64,000 bases of DNA from Pseudomonas paralactis. Its GTDB lineage: Bacteria; Pseudomonadota; Gammaproteobacteria; Pseudomonadales; Pseudomonadaceae. Within the stretch, counting starts at the first letter, position 1. Every line of letters begins with the position of its first letter. The notes under the pieces were generated by a model. That model made no database searches and was not told the DNA's origin. It saw only the letters and a program-made list of their open reading frames with translations. Positions 1-10,866 of this stretch are shown here, piece by piece. A program made the position numbers and the translations under genes. Where the stretch lies: NCBI RefSeq assembly GCF_001439735.1, contig NZ_JYLN01000003.1:124001-188000 (forward strand), read 5' to 3'.

Positions 1-2180
1 AAACCCTTGAGTTGGCCGTCGAGAAAGCGATATTTGCCCCACACCGAAGCCTGGTTACGCGGCACGCCCGTCATCTGACGGCCTTCTACCAGCGACGTCG
101 CCGAATCCTTGGTTATCCGGGCGTCGGTGTAGGTATAGGCCGCCGTCACGTTGAAGTTGGAACTGATGTTGCTATTGACCTCGACTTCCACGCCCTTGGC
201 GCGACTTTCACCAACCTGGCGATAGCTATTGGTGGTGGAATCCAGGTAGGTATCGTCCTGCTTGCGCAGGTCATACACCGACAACGTCATCGCCGTATCC
301 CAGCCGATCGGCTCATACTTCACACCCACTTCGTACTGGCTGCTGGTGATCGGTTTTAACGGCGAGCCGGAGTTGGAGATCTGCTGAACCGGGACGAACG
401 CCGTGGAATAGCTGACATACGGCGTCAGGCCGTTGTCGAACTGGTACATCACACCGCCCTGGTAGGTGAACTTGCGATCCTCCGAATTGATATTGCTCGC
501 TGGCTTGACCTTGTCACGGTAGTCGCTGTCGACCCAGTCCTGGCGGCCACCGAGCAGAAAGAGCCAGTGGTCGTATTTGCTCTGGACCTGTGCATAAACC
601 CCTTTCATCTGCTGCTCAAGCAAGGTGTTCTGCACTGCCAGTGGAGTGAGCGGGTCGCGCAGGTACACCGGGTTATACACATCGATGGTGCCGGCGAAAC
701 CCGCATCCCAGTCTTGATTGAACGAGGTTCGGTCATAGCTGGCGCCCAACAACACTGTGTTTTCCAGGCCACCCACCTGGAACTTGCCTTCGAGCTGGTT
801 ATCCAGGGAATAGACCATCGACTTGTTGTAGCGATCATAGGCGTTCATGTTAAGCCGGGTGCCAAAGCCAGCGTTATTGAGTGTGCCCGGCCAGGTTTCG
901 TGCCGGTTGATGCGTGACTGCATATAGCGCGAGTTTTGACGGAACTGCCAATCGTCATTGAAGCTGTGGCTGAACTCGTAACCGGTACTCCAGCTTTCGC
1001 GTTCAAAGGTGTTCCAGTCCGGATTGCCAAGCATGGTGTGTTTGGACAGCTTGCCGTTGGGATTGGTAAGCAGAGTGCCTGCGGCGGGGAGGCCCAGTTC
1101 GAGGTTGGTGTGATCTTTCTGGTAGTTGGCCAGCAGTGTCAGCGTGTTGTAGTCGTCAAAGTTCAGGGTCAGGGAGGGCGCGATATACAGACGATCGTCC
1201 GGGACATGATCGGTCTGCGTGTCGGATTTGCGGCCGAGCATCACCACGCGGCCAAGAATCGTGTCGCTGTCGTTAAGCGGGCCCGAGATATCCACAGCCA
1301 ATTGACGTCGATTATCGGAGCCATAACCCAACTGCACCTCACCTTGCGGGGCGGCAGTCGGGTGCTTACTGACCAGATTGACCAAGCCACCAGGCGCGTT
1401 TTCGCCGTAAAGGAGGGAAGAGGGGCCGCGAAAAATCTCAACCCGTTCCAGGCCGTAGGGTTCGCTGGTGGTGTCGTATCGATTACCTTGAACACGCAGG
1501 CCATCTCGCAGTAGGCCGTAGCCGTAGTCCGTGGCGTTGAAACCGCGAATGAAGAACAGATCACCTGCCAAGCCATCACCTGCCGCGAACGGTGGGGCGA
1601 AGATCCCGGGGACGTAGCCCAACACTTCTGTCAGGGTCTGGGATTTCTGGTCTTTGATGCGCTGGCCAGTGACGACGGACACCGAACGCGGTGTCTCTGA
1701 CAGAGGGGTGCTGGTCTTGGTGCCGATCCGACTGCTTTGCGCCTTGTAACCCACATCCCCGGCGATTTCCTGATTGAAGCCGCCCTGTTGATAAGCGCTC
1801 ACCGTGGTAGGTGCCAAGGTCAGTTGGCCAACTGGCGCCACTTGCAGCACATAGCTGCCGGGGGCCTGTGCGACCGCTTGCATGTTGGAATGCTGCAGCA
1901 GCAGCGCAAAACCTTGTTCTACCGAATAATCGCCTTCCAGCCCTGGCGTATTCAACCGCGCAGTTTGTTCGGGAGAGAAGGACAAAATCACGTTGGCCTT
2001 GGCGGCAAACTGGCTTAAGGCGTTGTCCAGTGGGCCGGCGGCAATCGCATAGTGTTGCGTTGCGCCGGCGGCCATGACTGCGGTGGATAACCATGCGCCA
2101 GTGGTCGCGGTGATGAGCAGCAGACCATAAGTCATACCATGGCAGGAAAGTCGTTTGCGTAGCCGGGTGGGGAGGCGCAT
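1..2180 (-). CDS. TonB-dependent siderophore receptor with STN signalling domain (C-terminus cut by window edge)
   Basis: Outer-membrane ferric-siderophore transporter that also signals to a FecI/FecR pair. Translation from the ATG at 2180 stays open to base 1, so about 726 residues are present and the last strands are missing. In order: signal peptide; an STN domain (about residues 40-95, YAIAAGPLDNALSQF); the plug domain (TPRSVSVVTGQRI, then PGIFAPPF and FFIRGF); then a beta-barrel with receptor-type strands such as YVSYSTAFVPVQQ. It lies 90 bp downstream of fecR and reads the same way, so sigma, anti-sigma and receptor form one cell-surface signalling unit. The family and the FecIR context are clear; the cognate siderophore cannot be read from the sequence. 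Confidence 0.93.
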   Translation of the reverse strand, partial: MRLPTRLRKRLSCHGMTYGLLLITATTGAWLSTAVMAAGATQHYAIAAGPLDNALSQFAAKANVILSFSPEQTARLNTPGLEGDYSVEQGFALLLQHSNMQAVAQAPGSYVLQVAPVGQLTLAPTTVSAYQQGGFNQEIAGDVGYKAQSSRIGTKTSTPLSETPRSVSVVTGQRIKDQKSQTLTEVLGYVPGIFAPPFAAGDGLAGDLFFIRGFNATDYGYGLLRDGLRVQGNRYDTTSEPYGLERVEIFRGPSSLLYGENAPGGLVNLVSKHPTAAPQGEVQLGYGSDNRRQLAVDISGPLNDSDTILGRVVMLGRKSDTQTDHVPDDRLYIAPSLTLNFDDYNTLTLLANYQKDHTNLELGLPAAGTLLTNPNGKLSKHTMLGNPDWNTFERESWSTGYEFSHSFNDDWQFRQNSRYMQSRINRHETWPGTLNNAGFGTRLNMNAYDRYNKSMVYSLDNQLEGKFQVGGLENTVLLGASYDRTSFNQDWDAGFAGTIDVYNPVYLRDPLTPLAVQNTLLEQQMKGVYAQVQSKYDHWLFLLGGRQDWVDSDYRDKVKPASNINSEDRKFTYQGGVMYQFDNGLTPYVSYSTAFVPVQQISNSGSPLKPITSSQYEVGVKYEPIGWDTAMTLSVYDLRKQDDTYLDSTTNSYRQVGESRAKGVEVEVNSNISSNFNVTAAYTYTDARITKDSATSLVEGRQMTGVPRNQASVWGKYRFLDGQLKG

Positions 2181-2270
2181 AGGTAGGTAAGCCCTGAAGG
2201 TAGCGTCGTGATTACCTGTAGGGCCGTGCCAGGTGAAAAAAAGATAACCCTCCTGTGGATTATTTTTCGG

Positions 2271-3215
2271 TCAACCGGTTCGAGTGACCGACACCCAATA
2301 GCGGGTGAAGTATTTCACCTGGATCGGTAAGGTCGCTTTCAGGTTCGCGAGCACTGCATCGGTGGCATCCAGGCGGAAGGTACCGGAAACACGCAGGCCG
2401 GCGCAGGCTTGATCACAATGCAGCGTTCCCGAGCGATAGCGCGCCAGCTCATCAAGAACATCCCCCAGCCGAGCATCAAGTACGATCAGTTGCCCATTGC
2501 GCCAGGCCGCCTGGACGTCGCCATACCGCTGGGTTGTAAGCACATTACGCCGATCAAAATCTGCGCTCTCGCCTGCGGTCAGGATTCGGTGGTGCTCAGG
2601 CTGGTCGCCCGGCGCCAGGTCAACCCGGCCCTCCAGGACGCCCACACGCGTGGAGTTCGGAAGTTGGCGCACGGTAAACCGCGTGCCCAACGCCTGAACT
2701 CGGCCCTGGCGAGTGTCTACATAAAACGGTAAATGTTCTCCCCGCTTGCCGGTGTGGATAAGTACTTCTCCGTCGCGTAGGCGGATAAGACGCTGGCGCT
2801 CGTCGAATGCCACATCGATAGCAGTATTGGTGTTGAGATCGATCTGCGTGCCATCCGCCAGTTCGATCTGTCGCCTTTGACCCACATGGGTTCGGTAATC
2901 AGCCCATACGTTGCCAAGAGATGTGTGGTTCTGGACGCTCCAGCCCAGGTACCCACTGCCACCGAGTACGAGCATCCACTTGAGTACCTGGCGCCGCTGT
3001 TGGGTGGTGGATAACGCCCGGCGTGTGATGTCCTGGGGCAGGGCGCCGAGGCTGCGTTGCAACTGCTCCATCTGGTTCCAGGCCACCTGGTGGGACGGGT
3101 CGCCATTGAGCCATTGCTGCCAGGCGTGCTGTTCAGCGGGCGTCGGGGATTGCGACTGGAACTGCACATACCAGGTGGCAGCAGCCTCGAATGTCTTGCG
3201 GTCGGGACCAGTCAT
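2271..3215 (-). CDS. fecR: FecR-family anti-sigma/sigma regulator
   Basis: Inner-membrane regulator that holds the neighbouring ECF sigma factor inactive and transmits the signal from the receptor's STN domain. N-terminal DUF4880-type segment (FEAAATWYVQFQS, PSHQVAWNQMEQL), one membrane segment near residues 85-100 (WMLVLGGSGYLGW), then the FecR domain (GQRRQIELADGTQIDLNTNT, VQALGTRFTVRQ). The ATG at 3215 overlaps the sigma-factor stop as ATGA, which favours it over the in-frame ATG at 3242; the product is 314 residues, normal for the family. Cotranscribed with the sigma gene upstream and probably the receptor downstream. Confidence 0.92.
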   Translation of the reverse strand: MTGPDRKTFEAAATWYVQFQSQSPTPAEQHAWQQWLNGDPSHQVAWNQMEQLQRSLGALPQDITRRALSTTQQRRQVLKWMLVLGGSGYLGWSVQNHTSLGNVWADYRTHVGQRRQIELADGTQIDLNTNTAIDVAFDERQRLIRLRDGEVLIHTGKRGEHLPFYVDTRQGRVQALGTRFTVRQLPNSTRVGVLEGRVDLAPGDQPEHHRILTAGESADFDRRNVLTTQRYGDVQAAWRNGQLIVLDARLGDVLDELARYRSGTLHCDQACAGLRVSGTFRLDATDAVLANLKATLPIQVKYFTRYWVSVTRTG

Positions 3216-3721
3216 GACTGGCTGGCCATGATCAGCGAGCATTCGGTAAGCGTACGGATCATGTGTTTCTTTACCGTGGTCAACGACACCTGCAGTTGAT
3301 CGGCGATCTGTTGATAAGTCAGCCCTTCCAACTGTGACAGCATGAAGATCCGCCGTGCCCGTTCGCCCAGACCAGACAATGCTTTATCCACAGCCATCAG
3401 GGTTTCGATGATGATCGCCTTGTCTTCTTCACTCAAACTCGTCGGCTCAGGCCGCTCTGCCAGGGTTTGCTTATAGGCCTGTTCAATAGCAAACCGGCGA
3501 TAGCGGTCAATCACCAGTCCCCTGGCGATTGTCGCTAAATAGTCCCGGGGTTCAAGGATCTGGGCCGCGTGTCGTCCACCGAGTATCCGCACGAACGTGT
3601 CGTGGGCCACGTCGGCCGCATCACTGGCGTTATGCAGTTTTCCTTTGAGCCACCCACGCAGCCAGGAATGATGTTGCTCATAGATGTGCTGAACCGCGGC
3701 AGTGTGTGAAGAGGCAGGCAT
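3212..3721 (-). CDS. fecI: ECF sigma factor, FecI type
   Basis: Extracytoplasmic-function sigma factor expected to transcribe the receptor gene when the ferric siderophore is sensed. 169 residues with region 2 near the N-terminus (YEQHHSWLRGWLKGKL, ADVAHDTFVRILGG) and region 4 at the C-terminus (LGERARRIFMLSQLEGLTYQQIADQL, here shown in part, followed by SLTTVKKHMIRTLTEC). First gene of the unit; a Fur-box-like palindrome sits 20-40 bp upstream, so iron repression is inferred. Stop codon overlaps the fecR start by 4 bp, indicating translational coupling. The specific siderophore system is unknown. Confidence 0.94.
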   Translation of the reverse strand: MPASSHTAAVQHIYEQHHSWLRGWLKGKLHNASDAADVAHDTFVRILGGRHAAQILEPRDYLATIARGLVIDRYRRFAIEQAYKQTLAERPEPTSLSEEDKAIIIETLMAVDKALSGLGERARRIFMLSQLEGLTYQQIADQLQVSLTTVKKHMIRTLTECSLIMASQS

Positions 3722-3739
3722 AGGCGCGACAAGGTGGGT

Positions 3740-3760
3740 TAATGATAATCGATATTATTA
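3740..3760 (-). promoter_or_regulatory. Fur box upstream of the fecI-type sigma gene
   Basis: The stretch TAATGATAATCGATATTATTA is rich in the NAT/ATN triplets of a Fur site (GATAATGATAATCATTATC-like) and ends about 19 bp before the sigma-factor start. Placement before an iron-uptake sigma gene supports iron-dependent repression. The match is by eye and imperfect in the third hexamer. Confidence 0.7.
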
Positions 3761-3779
3761 ACTGCCCCGAGGTTTTCTC

Positions 3780-4180
3780 ACAACAGATCTCTTTTTTTCC
3801 GCACTGGAATGAATCCAGGGCTTTGCCGTGCTCGAAATCCGGCGTTTCTGTGGATTAAACCCTGTGAGTAACCGCCCCTGTGCCCAGTTGATAACAGGGC
3901 CTGAAACCTGAGTAAAAACCCATCTGTGGATAACCATCGCTTTAATCCACAGGCTTAAAGCACTTATCCAAGGGCCTCATTGGCAGATGACCACAGACTT
4001 TTGAATCGCTGTACATATTGAATATAGTGGGCTGTAGAGATCTATCCACAGAAATGGTACTCAGTAGAAATAAACATAAAAACAAAGATTTAATAAATTT
4101 CTCTCTTTTAATTTCTATTGTCTGTGATTTACCCACAGCTGGTTAAATTTTGTGCAAAGGGTTCTTTAGGAAGGGCGAAG
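3780..4180. other. AT-rich intergenic region with a cluster of DnaA-box-like nonamers before mnmG
   Basis: This gene-free stretch holds one perfect DnaA nonamer (TGTGGATAA at 3925-3933) and near matches at 3849-3857 (TGTGGATTA), 3943-3951 (TAATCCACA), 4042-4050 (CTATCCACA) and 4129-4137 (TTACCCACA). Between the last two, bases about 4055-4128 are strikingly AT-rich, like a DNA-unwinding element. In Pseudomonas the established oriC lies between rpmH and dnaA, a few genes away from mnmG; this region looks origin-like but may only be a DnaA-responsive promoter or a titration site. Confidence 0.5.
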
Positions 4181-4190
4181 TCCCTATACT
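4162..4190 (+). promoter_or_regulatory. Probable sigma70 promoter for mnmG-rsmG-parAB
   Basis: A good -10 hexamer TATACT (4185-4190) is preceded at 17 bp by a weak -35 TTCTTT (4162-4167). The predicted start is about 60 bp before the mnmG initiation codon. The weak -35 beside DnaA boxes would suit control by DnaA, but that is inference. Confidence 0.5.
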
Positions 4191-4259
4191 TGCCGCCATA
4201 GCTCCAAAACTCTTTCAACAGACAATTCCTGATTACCTACATAAGCAGGCACGAGGTGC

Positions 4260-6155
4260 GTGGTGGATTTCCCTTCCCGTTTTGAAGTGATCGTCATCGG
4301 CGGCGGTCATGCCGGTACCGAGGCAGCACTGGCGTCAGCGCGCATGGGCGTAAAAACCCTGTTGCTTACGCACAACGTGGAAACCCTCGGTGCCATGAGT
4401 TGCAACCCCGCTATTGGCGGGATTGGCAAAAGCCACCTGGTCAAGGAAATCGATGCCCTTGGCGGGGTAATGGCGATGGCCACCGACAAGGGTGGTATTC
4501 AATTTCGCGTGCTCAACAGCCGCAAAGGCCCGGCCGTACGTGCTACCCGGGCTCAGGCCGACCGCATCCTGTACAAGGCAGCGGTACGCGAAACCCTGGA
4601 AAACCAGCCGAACCTGTGGATATTTCAGCAGGCCGCCGATGACTTGATCGTCGAGCAGGACCAGGTACGCGGTGTGGTTACGCAAATGGGTCTGCGTTTT
4701 CATGCAGATTCGGTCGTACTGACCACGGGCACGTTCCTGGGCGGACTTATCCACATCGGTATGCAAAATTATTCCGGTGGCCGTGCCGGTGACCCGCCGT
4801 CGATTGCCCTGGCAAAACGTCTGCGTGAACTACCGCTGCGCGTCGGCCGCTTGAAAACCGGGACCCCGCCACGCATTGATGGGCGTTCTGTGGATTTCTC
4901 GATGATGACCGAGCAAGCCGGCGACACGCCGATCCCGGTCATGTCGTTCATGGGTTCCAAAGAACAGCACCCGAAACAGGTCAGTTGCTGGATTACCCAC
5001 ACCAACGCCCGTACCCACGAAATCATTGCCGCGAACCTTGATCGTTCGCCGATGTATTCCGGGGTGATCGAAGGCATTGGCCCGCGGTATTGCCCGTCGA
5101 TCGAAGACAAGATCCACCGCTTTGCCGACAAGGAAAGCCACCAGGTCTTTATCGAACCCGAAGGCTTGACCACCCACGAGTTGTACCCCAACGGGATTTC
5201 CACCTCGCTGCCGTTCGACGTGCAAATCCAGATCGTGCAATCGATTCGCGGTATGGAAAATGCGCACATCGTGCGTCCGGGCTACGCGATCGAGTACGAC
5301 TACTTCGACCCGCGCGACCTGAAGTACAGCCTGGAAACCAAGGTGATTGGTGGCTTGTTCTTCGCTGGCCAAATCAACGGGACTACCGGTTACGAAGAAG
5401 CCGGAGCCCAGGGTTTGCTGGCCGGAACCAACGCGGCATTGCGTGCACAAGGCAAAGACAGCTGGTGCCCGCGTCGTGATGAAGCGTACATCGGCGTATT
5501 GGTCGACGACCTGATCACCCTGGGCACCCAGGAACCGTACCGCATGTTCACTTCCCGCGCGGAATACCGTCTGATCCTGCGCGAAGACAACGCCGATCTG
5601 CGCCTTACCGAAAAAGGTCGCGAACTGGGCCTGGTCGATGACGCGCGCTGGGCTGCCTTCTGCAAAAAACGCGAAAGCATCGCGCTTGAAGAGCAACGCT
5701 TGAAAAGTACCTGGGTTCGTCCAGGCACCGAGCAGGGCGATGCCATTGCAGAAAAATTCGGCACGCCGTTGACCCATGAGTACAACTTGCTCAACCTGCT
5801 TTCCCGTCCGGAAATCGACTACGCTGGTCTGGTCGAAGTGACTGGCCACGGCGCAGAAGACCCACAGGTTGCCGAACAGGTTGAAATCAAGACCAAATAC
5901 GCAGGCTACATTGATCGCCAGCAGGACGAGATCGCTCGGCTGCGCGCCAGTGAAGACACCAAACTGCCTGTGGATATCGACTACACCGGAATTTCCGGGT
6001 TATCGAAAGAAATTCAAAGCAAGTTGGGGATAACTCGGCCGGAAACCCTCGGGCAGGCTTCACGTATCCCTGGCGTTACCCCGGCAGCCATCTCGCTGTT
6101 GATGATTCATTTGAAAAAACGCGGCGCGGGCCGTCAGTTGGAGCAAAGCGCTTGA
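4260..6155 (+). CDS. mnmG: tRNA uridine-5-carboxymethylaminomethyl modification enzyme MnmG (GidA)
   Basis: FAD-dependent enzyme that works with MnmE to place the cmnm5 group on the wobble uridine of certain tRNAs. 631 residues, the normal length. N-terminal dinucleotide-binding motif [19 protein letters not shown], followed by the MnmG signatures [15 protein letters not shown] and [20 protein letters not shown], and a helical C-terminus ([16 protein letters not shown]) that contacts MnmE. Initiation is at a GTG at 4260, directly followed by a second GTG; a GAGG lies about 5 bp before. A perfect DnaA box (4747-4755) lies inside the gene. Stop overlaps rsmG start. The FecIR cluster sits where mnmE would be expected. 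Confidence 0.98.
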   Translation: MVDFPSRFEVIVIGGGHAGTEAALASARMGVKTLLLTHNVETLGAMSCNPAIGGIGKSHLVKEIDALGGVMAMATDKGGIQFRVLNSRKGPAVRATRAQADRILYKAAVRETLENQPNLWIFQQAADDLIVEQDQVRGVVTQMGLRFHADSVVLTTGTFLGGLIHIGMQNYSGGRAGDPPSIALAKRLRELPLRVGRLKTGTPPRIDGRSVDFSMMTEQAGDTPIPVMSFMGSKEQHPKQVSCWITHTNARTHEIIAANLDRSPMYSGVIEGIGPRYCPSIEDKIHRFADKESHQVFIEPEGLTTHELYPNGISTSLPFDVQIQIVQSIRGMENAHIVRPGYAIEYDYFDPRDLKYSLETKVIGGLFFAGQINGTTGYEEAGAQGLLAGTNAALRAQGKDSWCPRRDEAYIGVLVDDLITLGTQEPYRMFTSRAEYRLILREDNADLRLTEKGRELGLVDDARWAAFCKKRESIALEEQRLKSTWVRPGTEQGDAIAEKFGTPLTHEYNLLNLLSRPEIDYAGLVEVTGHGAEDPQVAEQVEIKTKYAGYIDRQQDEIARLRASEDTKLPVDIDYTGISGLSKEIQSKLGITRPETLGQASRIPGVTPAAISLLMIHLKKRGAGRQLEQSA

Positions 6156-6796
6156 GTTCGTTGGTCACCTCGCAACACGCCGAAGAGTTATCCACAGGGG
6201 CGCGCCAGTTGGGCGTAGCGCTGACCGAAGCCCAGCATGAGCTACTGCTGGGCTACCTGGCCCTGTTGATCAAATGGAACAAGGCTTACAACCTGACCGC
6301 AGTGCGTGATCCGGACGAAATGGTCTCGCGCCATTTGCTCGATAGTCTCAGTGTGATGCCGTTCATCGAAAACGGTCGCTGGCTGGATGTCGGCAGCGGC
6401 GGCGGGATGCCCGGTATTCCGCTGGCGATTCTGTTTCCCGAGTCGCAAGTGACCTGCCTGGACAGCAACGGCAAGAAAACCCGCTTCCTGACCCAGGTCA
6501 AACTCGAACTCAAGCTGGACAACCTGCACGTTATCCACAGCCGCGTCGAAGCCTTTACGCCTGAACAGCCCTTCAACGGAATTGTTTCCCGGGCGTTCAG
6601 CAGCATGGAGAACTTCAGCAACTGGACCCGCCACCTTGGCGATCGCGACACGCGCTGGCTGGCAATGAAGGGCGTCCATCCAAGCGACGAGCTGTTAGCA
6701 TTGCCGGCAGACTTCCACCTCGATAGCGAACACGCCTTGGCCGTCCCCGGTTGCCAAGGCCAACGCCATCTGCTGATACTGCGCCGCACGGCATGA
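6152..6796 (+). CDS. rsmG: 16S rRNA (guanine527-N7)-methyltransferase RsmG (GidB)
   Basis: SAM-dependent enzyme methylating N7 of G527 in 16S rRNA. 214 residues with the expected fold: [20 protein letters not shown] at the N-terminus, the SAM-binding glycine loop [29 protein letters not shown], and [11 protein letters not shown]. It starts at a TTG that overlaps the mnmG stop (TTGA), so translation is coupled. Two perfect DnaA boxes lie inside the gene (6188-6196 and 6531-6539). Confidence 0.97.
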   Translation: MSSLVTSQHAEELSTGARQLGVALTEAQHELLLGYLALLIKWNKAYNLTAVRDPDEMVSRHLLDSLSVMPFIENGRWLDVGSGGGMPGIPLAILFPESQVTCLDSNGKKTRFLTQVKLELKLDNLHVIHSRVEAFTPEQPFNGIVSRAFSSMENFSNWTRHLGDRDTRWLAMKGVHPSDELLALPADFHLDSEHALAVPGCQGQRHLLILRRTA

Positions 6797-6814
6797 TTGG
6801 GAACACAAGCAAGA

Positions 6815-7612
6815 ATGGCTAAGGTATTCGCGATTGCGAACCAGAAAGGTGGTGTGGGTAAAACCACCACCTGTATCAACCTCGCAGCATCCCTGGTCGC
6901 CACCAAGCGTCGGGTGTTGTTGATCGATCTCGATCCACAGGGCAACGCCACCATGGGTAGCGGTGTGGATAAACACGGCCTGGAAAACTCGGTCTACGAT
7001 TTGCTGATCGGCGAATGCGACCTGGCCCAGGCCATGCACTATTCCGAGCACGGTGGTTACCAACTGCTGCCGGCCAACCGCGATCTGACCGCGGCGGAAG
7101 TGGTATTGCTGGAAATGCAGATGAAAGAAAGCCGTCTGCGCAGCGCCTTGGCGCCTATCCGCGAGAACTACGACTACATTTTGATCGACTGCCCGCCGTC
7201 GCTGTCGATGCTCACGCTCAACGCGCTGGTTGCCGCCGATGGGGTGATTATCCCCATGCAGTGCGAGTACTTTGCCCTTGAGGGCTTGAGCGACCTTGTG
7301 GATAACATCAAGCGTATCGCCGAGCTGCTCAACCCGAACCTGAAAGTCGAAGGCCTGCTGCGGACCATGTATGACCCGCGCCTGAGCCTGATGAACGATG
7401 TCTCGGCGCAGCTCAAGGAACACTTTGGCGATCAGCTGTACGACACCGTGATTCCACGCAACATCCGCCTGGCCGAAGCGCCAAGCTATGGCATGCCCGC
7501 GCTGGCGTACGACAAATCCTCGCGCGGTGCCATTGCCTACCTGGCATTGGCTGGCGAGATGGTTCGTCGTCAACGCCGCAATTCACGCACCGCTGCAGCC
7601 CAGCCAACTTAA
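6815..7612 (+). CDS. parA: Chromosome-partitioning ATPase ParA (Soj)
   Basis: Walker-type ATPase that moves ParB-parS complexes during origin segregation. 265 residues from the ATG at 6815 (MAKVFAIANQKGGVGKTTT); an in-frame TTG at 6797 would add six residues but is less likely. Deviant Walker A KGGVGKTT, Walker A' DLDPQGNATMG, Walker B YILIDCPPSLSMLTLNAL. It follows rsmG by 18 bp and precedes parB by 9 bp. Two perfect DnaA boxes occur inside (6964-6972, 7297-7305). Confidence 0.97.
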   Translation: MAKVFAIANQKGGVGKTTTCINLAASLVATKRRVLLIDLDPQGNATMGSGVDKHGLENSVYDLLIGECDLAQAMHYSEHGGYQLLPANRDLTAAEVVLLEMQMKESRLRSALAPIRENYDYILIDCPPSLSMLTLNALVAADGVIIPMQCEYFALEGLSDLVDNIKRIAELLNPNLKVEGLLRTMYDPRLSLMNDVSAQLKEHFGDQLYDTVIPRNIRLAEAPSYGMPALAYDKSSRGAIAYLALAGEMVRRQRRNSRTAAAQPT

Positions 7613-7621
7613 GGAATCCCC

Positions 7622-8494
7622 ATGGCCGTCAAGAAACGAGGTCTCGGACGTGGACTGGATGCACTCCTGAGTGGTCCGACCGTCACTTCGCTTGAAGAAC
7701 AAGCGGTGCAGGCCGACGAGCGCGAGCTGCAGCACTTGCCGCTGGATCTGATCCAGCGCGGCAAATACCAGCCGCGTCGGGACATGGATCCCCAGGCGCT
7801 GGAAGAACTGGCCAACTCGATCAAGGCCCAGGGCGTGATGCAACCGATTGTGGTACGCCCAATTGGCAGTGGCCGCTTTGAGATCATCGCCGGTGAACGC
7901 CGCTGGCGCGCGAGCCAACAGGCCGGCAAGGAAACCATACCGGCAATGGTGCGCGATGTGCCGGATGAGACCGCCATCGCCATGGCCTTGATCGAAAACA
8001 TTCAGCGCGAAGACCTCAACCCGATCGAAGAAGCGATCGCATTGCAGCGTTTGCAGCAGGAATTTCAGCTGACCCAGCAACAAGTGGCCGAGGCGGTGGG
8101 GAAATCCCGTGTCACGGTTTCCAACTTGCTGCGTCTGATCGCCTTGCCGGAAGTCATCAAGACCATGTTGTCCCATGGCGATCTGGAAATGGGCCACGCC
8201 CGAGCTTTGCTGGGTTTGCCGGAAAATCAACAGGTTGAAGGGGCGCGACACGTTGTCGCACGAGGGCTCACCGTTCGTCAGACCGAGGCCCTCGTTCGCC
8301 AGTGGCTCAGCGGTAAACCTGCACCGGTCGAAACCGCCAAACCTGATCCGGATATCGCGCGCCTTGAGCAGCGCCTGGCCGAGCGGCTAGGCTCTGCGGT
8401 GCAAATTCGCCACGGCAAGAAGGGCAAAGGGCAGTTGGTCATCGGATATAACTCACTCGATGAGCTTCAGGGCGTCCTTGCCCACATCCGCTGA
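7622..8494 (+). CDS. parB: Chromosome-partitioning protein ParB (Spo0J)
   Basis: CTP-dependent clamp protein that loads at parS and spreads. 290 residues: the N-terminal ParA-contact segment KKRGLGRGLDALLSG, the ParB/sulfiredoxin-like CTPase domain with GERRWRASQ, IAMALIENIQREDLNPIEEA, a helix-turn-helix around QQQVAEAVGKSRVTVSNLLRL, and a C-terminal dimerisation domain. It follows parA by 9 bp and ends the mnmG-rsmG-parAB run. A parS-like palindrome recognised in this window lies at 42868-42883 inside folE2. Confidence 0.97.
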   Translation: MAVKKRGLGRGLDALLSGPTVTSLEEQAVQADERELQHLPLDLIQRGKYQPRRDMDPQALEELANSIKAQGVMQPIVVRPIGSGRFEIIAGERRWRASQQAGKETIPAMVRDVPDETAIAMALIENIQREDLNPIEEAIALQRLQQEFQLTQQQVAEAVGKSRVTVSNLLRLIALPEVIKTMLSHGDLEMGHARALLGLPENQQVEGARHVVARGLTVRQTEALVRQWLSGKPAPVETAKPDPDIARLEQRLAERLGSAVQIRHGKKGKGQLVIGYNSLDELQGVLAHIR

Positions 8495-8539
8495 AACATT
8501 TGCTTATGTAGCGCGTGATCGGAAATCACTACCCGACAG

Positions 8540-8568
8540 TTGAATAGGGGCTGAACCGCCCCTATACT
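8540..8568 (+). promoter_or_regulatory. Sigma70 promoter of the atp operon
   Basis: TTGAAT (8540-8545) and TATACT (8563-8568) are separated by exactly 17 bp, about 75 bp before atpI. The spacer contains AGGGG...CCCCT (8546-8562), a small inverted repeat that could bind a regulator or act as a weak hairpin for upstream transcription. Confidence 0.72.
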
Positions 8569-8642
8569 CTGCGCGCATTTTGTCGGCACAAATTATGCCA
8601 AGTTATTGATTTCCGGCAGCCGACCATTGAGGAGCAAGAGTG

Positions 8643-9936
<1,294 letters not shown>

Positions 9937-9960
9937 GACCAGTCTCGACTAGTCTGATGT

Positions 9961-9982
9961 CCTTCCCGGTCAAACGGGAAGG
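9961..9982 (+). other. Intercistronic hairpin between atpB and atpE
   Basis: CCTTCCCG and CGGGAAGG form an 8-bp stem with a 6-base loop (GTCAAA). No U-run follows, so it is not a terminator; a role in mRNA processing or protecting the 3' end of the atpB part is plausible. Confidence 0.7.
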
Positions 9983-9999
9983 TGGCCCAACAGGGCTAT

Positions 10000-10325
<326 letters not shown>

Positions 10326-10327
<2 letters not shown>

Positions 10328-10349
10328 TCACTCGAATTTTCGAGTGATT
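10326..10349 (+). other. Hairpin at the atpE stop / atpE-atpF junction
   Basis: AATCACTCGAA pairs with TTCGAGTGATT around a 2-base centre, starting in the atpE stop codon. No U-run follows. It could slow exonucleases and keep the atpE message more abundant than that of atpF. Confidence 0.65.
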
Positions 10350-10383
10350 GGGGTGATGGACAACGAATGAGCGAGGTGTTGGC

Positions 10384-10854
10384 GTGAACATTAATGCAAC
10401 CCTGATTGGCCAATCCGTTGCGTTCTTCATTTTTGTAGTGTTTTGCATGAAGTTCGTGTGGCCTCCGGTCATCGCGGCTTTGCACGAACGTCAGAAGAAG
10501 ATCGCGGATGGTTTGGACGCTGCCAGCCGTGCAGCTCGCGACCTGGAGTTGGCCCACGAGAAAGTGGGTCAGCAACTGCGCGAAGCTAAAGCACAGGCAG
10601 CCGAGATCATTGAGCAAGCCAAGAAACGCGGTAACCAGATCGTCGAAGAGGCTGTTGAAAAAGCCCGCGTCGAAGCTGACCGTGTTAAGGCTTCGGCTCA
10701 TGCCGAGATCGAACAGGAACTGAACGGTGTCAAAGACGCGCTGCGTGCCCAACTGGGTGCTCTGGCCGTTGGCGGTGCTGAGAAGATCCTCGGTGCCACA
10801 ATCGATCAAAACGCGCACGCGGAGCTGGTTAACAAACTGGCTGCTGAAATTTAA
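10384..10854 (+). CDS. atpF: F1Fo ATP synthase subunit b
   Basis: Peripheral stalk subunit that joins the membrane sector to F1. 156 residues: one N-terminal transmembrane helix ([20 protein letters not shown]) followed by a long charged helical/coiled-coil region ([37 protein letters not shown]) and the delta-binding tail. It starts at GTG 10384, with GAG-rich sequence before it. Twelve bases separate it from atpH. Confidence 0.97.
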   Translation: MNINATLIGQSVAFFIFVVFCMKFVWPPVIAALHERQKKIADGLDAASRAARDLELAHEKVGQQLREAKAQAAEIIEQAKKRGNQIVEEAVEKARVEADRVKASAHAEIEQELNGVKDALRAQLGALAVGGAEKILGATIDQNAHAELVNKLAAEI

Positions 10855-10866
10855 GCGAGGGCGATC

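Noticed and set aside
3780..4180. Calling this region the chromosomal oriC
   Set aside because: dnaA and rpmH, which flank the known Pseudomonas oriC, are not in the window; only an origin-like character is supported.
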